Source of the DNA: Chloroflexaceae bacterium
GTDB lineage: Bacteria; Chloroflexota; Chloroflexia; Chloroflexales; Chloroflexaceae
Length of the DNA: 8,971 nucleotides
Direction of reading: 5' to 3'
Assembly: GCA_026417815.1 (NCBI GenBank)
Contig: JAOACN010000433.1
Span: 1-8,971, forward strand
Shown here: piece after piece, positions 6,130 through 8,971 of the stretch
How the letters are laid out: each line of letters starts with the position of its first letter
Numbering within the stretch: the stretch's first letter is position 1
The notes under the pieces: generated by a model
What the model saw: only the letters and a program-made list of their open reading frames with translations
What the model was told of the DNA's origin: nothing
Databases searched by the model: none
Program-made: the position numbers and the translations under genes

Positions 6130-6154
6130 TCTGGGAGGGCTGGGCCCTCCCAGA
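6130..6154. terminator. GGGAGGGC-type hairpin after the repeat/TPR gene, probable transcription end (REP-like)
   Basis: TCTGGGAGGGC (6130-6140) and GCCCTCCCAGA (6144-6154) are exact reverse complements with loop TGG, giving an 11-bp stem. It lies 46 bases past the minus-strand stop of the repeat/TPR gene. As with the hairpin at 2509-2537, no T-run follows, so a role in termination or 3'-end protection is inferred from stem strength and position. Confidence 0.55.
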
Positions 6155-6200
6155 CCCTTTAAGTGCCGGAGGCGCCACCAGGTCATCCCTGACGAGCGGA

Positions 6201-8971
6201 TCAGCGCACGAAGGCTTGCCCATACGCGGCGATGGCATCGCGGGAACGGCCCTGTTTGGCATACGCATCGCCGAGCAGGCGGAAGATGTGCCGCTGCACG
6301 TCGCCATCGTCAACCACGTCAATCAGTCCCTCCAGTTCCTCGGTGAGCAGATCGAGGTCGTGCCCGGCGCGGATCAGGCCCTTGTAGGCCATGACCATTA
6401 CCTCGGCGCGGCCCGTCTGCGCGCAGAGGCGGCCAATTGCCAGCGCCAACTCGCTGTTCTCAGGATCGCTTTCGAGCTGGCGGAGGTATTCGTCCAACGT
6501 AGCATCACCGGTGGGCGCCAGGTCGCTGAGGCGCATCGTAAGGGTCGCTCTGCCTCGCCTGATCCCTGGTTCGCGCGTCCTGGCCGCCTCGCGCCGGGCA
6601 AAGCGTTCTTCATCGCGGCCCCGGGTGATCAGACGCTCGCCCTCGCGGCGCGGGGCCGGCGCCGTGCCGCTCCGCGCGGCTGGCGCCGGGGCGGCTGGCT
6701 CGGCGACCGGTTCGCGCGCGGCCGGGGCTTCCCGTGGCGGCTCTTCGCGCGCGGCCGGTGGCGGCGGAGTCGCGGGAAGCGGCGTCTGCCAGATGTCATC
6801 GAGGCTGTCGAGCGGTTCGGGTTGGAAGGCCGCATCGGCGGGATCAACCGCTGGCGGCGGCTCCTCGACCCGCGGCGCAGTCCGCTTCGTGACCTTCTCA
6901 ACCGGTGGCGCTCCCGCCAGATCAAAGTCGAACAGGTCGGCATGCTCCTCGGTTGCTGGCGCTTCCGCGGCGGCCTGGGCGGCTTCAAGCTGGGCGATCT
7001 CCTCAGGCGAAAGGCCGAGTTCTTCGAGCGAGAAGGGGGTCAACTCGGGTTCGGCCGGCTGGGCCGCGGGTGCCTCCGCGGCGGCCTGGGCGGCTTCGAT
7101 CTGGGCGATCTCCTCGGGCGACAGGCCAAGCTCCTCCAGCGAGAAGGGGGTGAGTTCAGACTCCGCGCCGTCGAGCGCCGGCGCAACGGTCTCCATCTCG
7201 CCCTCAGCTTCGCCTTCCTCCATATCAATGATCTCATCACCATCGCGGATCTGTATTCCGGCGCGGTGCAGGGCCCAGCCAATGGCCTCGATGCGGTCGG
7301 CCTCGGCCTCGGGATCAGAAACCACGGCGATAATGTCGGTCAGATCCACATGGCCCTGCCGCTTCCCCAGGTCCATCAGCCGCTCAAGCGCCGCGTCACC
7401 CTGCTCAGGGGTCGTCGCGCGCGCGTCGCGCTGCTCTGGAAGGATGGTCTCGAACTGGCCAAGATCAAGACCTTCCAGTTCCTCGGCGCTCAGCCCCAGT
7501 TCCCGGCCGGCCATCTGTCCATCGAAGCTCTCCAGGTCGCCAAGATCGAGATCATCGAACGAGAACGGTTCGATCTCTTCTGGCAAGGCTTCCTCCGGCG
7601 CCGACGGCTGGACCGTGGCGCTGAACTCTTCGGGAGAGAAGGGCTGGAGACCCGTGAGGTCGGGCCCCGACGCGGCGGCGTCAACACTCTGCTCGTCGGG
7701 AGCGAAGGGCGTCAGTTCTGGTTCCTCGCCCCTGGACCAGCCGGGAACAATCGTCTCCCCGGTGGCCGCTGAGGGCAACTCGCCCCGGGTGGCGGCTTCA
7801 AGCTGGGCGATCTCCTCAGGCGAAAGGCCAAGTTCTTCGAGCGAGAAGGGGGTCAACTCGGGTTCGGCCGGCTGGGCTGCGGGCGCTTCCGCGGCGGCCT
7901 GGGCGGCTTCGATCTGGGCGATCTCCTCAGGCGAGAGGCCGAGTTCTTCGAGCGAGAAGGGGGTCAACTCGGGTTCGGCCGGCTGGGCCGCGGGCGCTTC
8001 CGCAGCGGCCTGGGCGGCTTCGATCTGGGCGATCTCCTCGGGCGAGAGGCCAAGTTCTTCGAGCGAGAAGGGGGTCAACTCGGGTTCGGCCGGCTGGGCT
8101 GCGGGCGCTTCCGCGGCGGCCTGAGCGGCTTCGATCTGGGCGATCTCCTCAGGCGAGAGGCCAAGTTCTTCGAGCGAGAAGGGGGTCAACTCGGGTTCGG
8201 CCGGCTCGGCAACCGGTTGCTCGTCGCGCCGCTCTGCCGCGGCCATACCAGCGGCGACCCCCAGGGTCGCGGCTTCCTCCCTGGGGAGCCGGAACGTTCC
8301 CGTAAAGCGGTTCTGCCCGCTGGCCTCCTCCTCGCGCAGCGAAACATCATCGTGCGAGAAATAGTCGCTCTGCGCAAGTTCCTCGTCGGCAATCGGGCGC
8401 AGCGGCTCGGGCTCCTGAGGCGGCAGGGCGGCGGCCCGTGCCTTCAGCCGATCGAAGATGCTCCCCTGACCAGGGGTTTCCTCTTCCTGCTGGCTGGCGA
8501 AGCCGGGCTGCGGTTTGGCCGCGGGTTGCTGCCAGCTATAGGCCCCTTCCGGCTCCGTTTCCTCATCCGGCCGGGGGGGCGTTGCCGCCGGTGGTTCGTC
8601 GAGGGAAAACGCTCGCAGTGAGGGCGGCAGTTCGCCTTCACCCAGTTCGAAGCTCGGGGCATTCAGATCGAAATCATCCAGCGAAAAGGGGGTAATGTCC
8701 ACCAGATCGTCAGCCGCGGGCGCCTCGGCGGCGGCGCCGAAACTACTGATCTCCCTGGGTGCAGGTTGCTGTTCGGCGGGGGAGAAGGGCGCTGGTTCCG
8801 ACTCACCGGAGGCGGCAGTCTGGGCGGCTTCGAGCTGGGCGATCTCCTCGGGGGAAAGGCCGAGTTCTTCAAGCGAGAAGGGGGTCAGCTCAGGCTCGGC
8901 GGCTTCACCCGCGGCGGCTTCGATCTGGGCGATCTCCTCGGGAGAGAGGCCGAGTTCTTCAAGCGAGAAGG
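6201..8971 (-). CDS. Large acidic repeat protein with sigma-1.1-like domain and C-terminal TPRs; N-terminus beyond the window
   Basis: The reading frame stays open to the right edge, so 922 codons are visible and the start is outside. The GTG at 8702 is internal, because repeats continue upstream of it. Visible residue 1 is the codon at 8969. Residues 1-50, 261-397 and 606-675 hold eight copies of a repeat built on PFSLEELGLSPEEIAQ[IL]EAA, usually 37 residues long. Acidic low-complexity sequence with variant PFS-[acidic] motifs lies between them. Residues about 525-585 (LERLMDLGKRQGHVDLTDI...IIDMEE) resemble sigma-70 region 1.1. A Pro/Ala-rich stretch (about 700-767) and a basic stretch (774-807) precede a C-terminal TPR domain (812-922), with a canonical repeat at LLGDAYAKQGRSRDAIAAYGQAF. 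There is no signal peptide or membrane segment in the visible part. A cytosolic multivalent scaffold is my inference; the molecular function is unknown. It lies upstream of the Roadblock gene on the same strand. Confidence 0.85.
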   Translation of the reverse strand, partial: FSLEELGLSPEEIAQIEAAAGEAAEPELTPFSLEELGLSPEEIAQLEAAQTAASGESEPAPFSPAEQQPAPREISSFGAAAEAPAADDLVDITPFSLDDFDLNAPSFELGEGELPPSLRAFSLDEPPAATPPRPDEETEPEGAYSWQQPAAKPQPGFASQQEEETPGQGSIFDRLKARAAALPPQEPEPLRPIADEELAQSDYFSHDDVSLREEEASGQNRFTGTFRLPREEAATLGVAAGMAAAERRDEQPVAEPAEPELTPFSLEELGLSPEEIAQIEAAQAAAEAPAAQPAEPELTPFSLEELGLSPEEIAQIEAAQAAAEAPAAQPAEPELTPFSLEELGLSPEEIAQIEAAQAAAEAPAAQPAEPELTPFSLEELGLSPEEIAQLEAATRGELPSAATGETIVPGWSRGEEPELTPFAPDEQSVDAAASGPDLTGLQPFSPEEFSATVQPSAPEEALPEEIEPFSFDDLDLGDLESFDGQMAGRELGLSAEELEGLDLGQFETILPEQRDARATTPEQGDAALERLMDLGKRQGHVDLTDIIAVVSDPEAEADRIEAIGWALHRAGIQIRDGDEIIDMEEGEAEGEMETVAPALDGAESELTPFSLEELGLSPEEIAQIEAAQAAAEAPAAQPAEPELTPFSLEELGLSPEEIAQLEAAQAAAEAPATEEHADLFDFDLAGAPPVEKVTKRTAPRVEEPPPAVDPADAAFQPEPLDSLDDIWQTPLPATPPPPAAREEPPREAPAAREPVAEPAAPAPAARSGTAPAPRREGERLITRGRDEERFARREAARTREPGIRRGRATLTMRLSDLAPTGDATLDEYLRQLESDPENSELALAIGRLCAQTGRAEVMVMAYKGLIRAGHDLDLLTEELEGLIDVVDDGDVQRHIFRLLGDAYAKQGRSRDAIAAYGQAFVR
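6204..6536 (-). other. C-terminal TPR domain of the repeat protein
   Basis: These 111 residues (visible 812-922) form helical pairs of TPR spacing. A first pair runs from the SDPENSELALAIGRLCAQTGR region into AYKGLIRAG. A middle helical stretch (DLLTEELEGLIDVVDDGDV) follows. A canonical final TPR has the Gly-Ala-Tyr pattern (LLGDAYAKQG) and the Ala-Tyr-Ala pattern of helix B (DAIAAYGQAF). The protein ends directly after it. TPRs usually bind partner peptides or proteins. Confidence 0.75.
6945..7154 (-). repeat. Second block of the 37-residue repeat (two copies)
   Basis: Two in-frame copies start at 7154 and 7043, 111 bases apart, covering visible residues 606-675. The first encodes the same 37-residue unit as the 7857-8189 block, but its DNA differs at clearly more silent positions (for example AGCTCCTCC for AGTTCTTCG, on the plus strand), so it is older or less homogenised. 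The second copy has Leu for Ile in AQLEAA and runs out into EEHADLFDFDLAG. Confidence 0.85.
7215..7397 (-). other. Sigma-70 region 1.1-like domain inside the repeat protein
   Basis: Visible residues about 525-585 read LERLMDLGKRQGHVDLTDI, then an acidic segment, IEAIGWALHRAGIQI and IIDMEE. This follows the layout of sigma-70 region 1.1 as I know it: L..L...GK..G.lt..ei, a helix around p..id.i...L...GI.v, then an acidic tail. In primary sigma factors this domain mimics DNA and blocks the RNA polymerase cleft. No sigma regions 2-4 occur in the visible protein. The match is by eye only. Confidence 0.6.
7780..8189 (-). repeat. Tandem block of four 37-residue (111-bp) repeats
   Basis: Units start at 8189, 8078, 7967 and 7856 with exact 111-base spacing. 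The first three encode identical 37-residue units; the fourth keeps the core (with Leu for Ile) and then diverges (TRGELPSAATGE). The three identical units differ from each other at only two to four bases, all silent. Each unit is an acidic PFSLEELGLSPEEIAQIEAA helix-forming core plus an Ala/Pro/Gln linker ending in AEPE. Confidence 0.95.
8820..8971 (-). repeat. Repeat block at the window edge (two copies, continuing outside)
   Basis: One copy runs in from the edge (8971-8889) and a second starts at 8888. The spacing here is 30 residues instead of 37, because the linker is shortened to AAAGEAAEPE. The second copy has Leu for Ile and passes into a degenerate APFSPAEQQ motif. Further copies outside the window are likely. 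Confidence 0.85.

Larger units (their letters stand above)
5900..6200. other. Non-coding gap between the repeat/TPR gene and the Roadblock gene
   Basis: This stretch has no credible gene; short open frames on both strands lack ribosome binding sites and overlap the palindromes. It holds two GGGAGGGC-type hairpins (6067-6089 and 6130-6154), a palindrome GGTTCAGAACC (6088-6098), and two candidate operator-like repeats nearer the Roadblock start (5963-5976 and 5982-6000). The Roadblock promoter should lie here, but I find no convincing -35/-10 pair. Confidence 0.5.

Noticed and set aside
6105..8124. Long plus-strand open frames opposite the repeat/TPR gene
   Set aside because: They mirror the 111-bp repeats, giving Ser/Ala or Gly/Arg-rich translations without domains. 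The minus strand encodes recognisable TPRs and a coherent acidic repeat, so it is the coding strand.
7780..8189. Tandem repeats as a CRISPR array
   Set aside because: The units are 111 bp, contiguous without unique spacers, and keep one reading frame with only silent differences: a coding repeat.
8700..8702. GTG as the start codon of the repeat/TPR gene
   Set aside because: The frame remains open upstream to the window edge and encodes two more copies of the same repeat, so this GTG is an internal Val and the gene is partial here.

Overview
The window (about 65% G+C by eye) looks like chromosomal DNA of a high-GC member of the Chloroflexota, probably class Chloroflexia (Roseiflexus/Chloroflexus relatives). 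I infer this from gene content: a Thermotoga-type DAHP synthase, a Roadblock/LC7 protein next to a long acidic repeat/TPR protein, and short GC-rich palindromes after gene ends. I could not test the placement with a search. No rRNA, tRNA, CRISPR array, transposase or phage gene is visible.

Layout, left to right. (1) A complete minus-strand aldehyde dehydrogenase of the succinate-semialdehyde dehydrogenase (GabD) type (95-1567). (2) A divergent plus-strand PfkB-family sugar kinase (1601-2494); only 33 bases separate the two start codons. (3) A perfect GC hairpin (2509-2537) between the convergent kinase and rodA. (4) A compact minus-strand operon, in transcription order ndk (5221-4766), DAHP synthase (4705-3683) and a RodA/FtsW-type SEDS glycosyltransferase (3676-2546). 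It has its own extended -10 promoter candidate and is separated from upstream transcription by a good intrinsic terminator (5271-5295). (5) A 330-base non-coding stretch rich in inverted repeats. (6) A small Roadblock/LC7 gene (5899-5552). (7) A 300-base gap with two related GC palindromes. (8) A very large minus-strand gene running off the right edge (8971-6201). It encodes an acidic protein with at least eight copies of a repeat built on PFSLEELGLSPEEIAQ, an internal domain resembling sigma-70 region 1.1, a Pro-rich and then basic linker, and a C-terminal TPR domain.

The left half is metabolic and cell-envelope housekeeping: aldehyde oxidation, sugar phosphorylation, nucleotide balancing, the entry step of aromatic synthesis, and septal or lateral wall polymerisation. 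The right half is the more novel part. The repeat/TPR protein looks like a multivalent scaffold. Its same-strand neighbour, the Roadblock protein, is a dimeric platform of the kind that regulates small GTPases, although no GTPase gene is in view. The sigma-1.1-like domain in a protein with no visible sigma core, and the extension of the PFS-[acidic] motif beyond the exact repeats, are the best leads.
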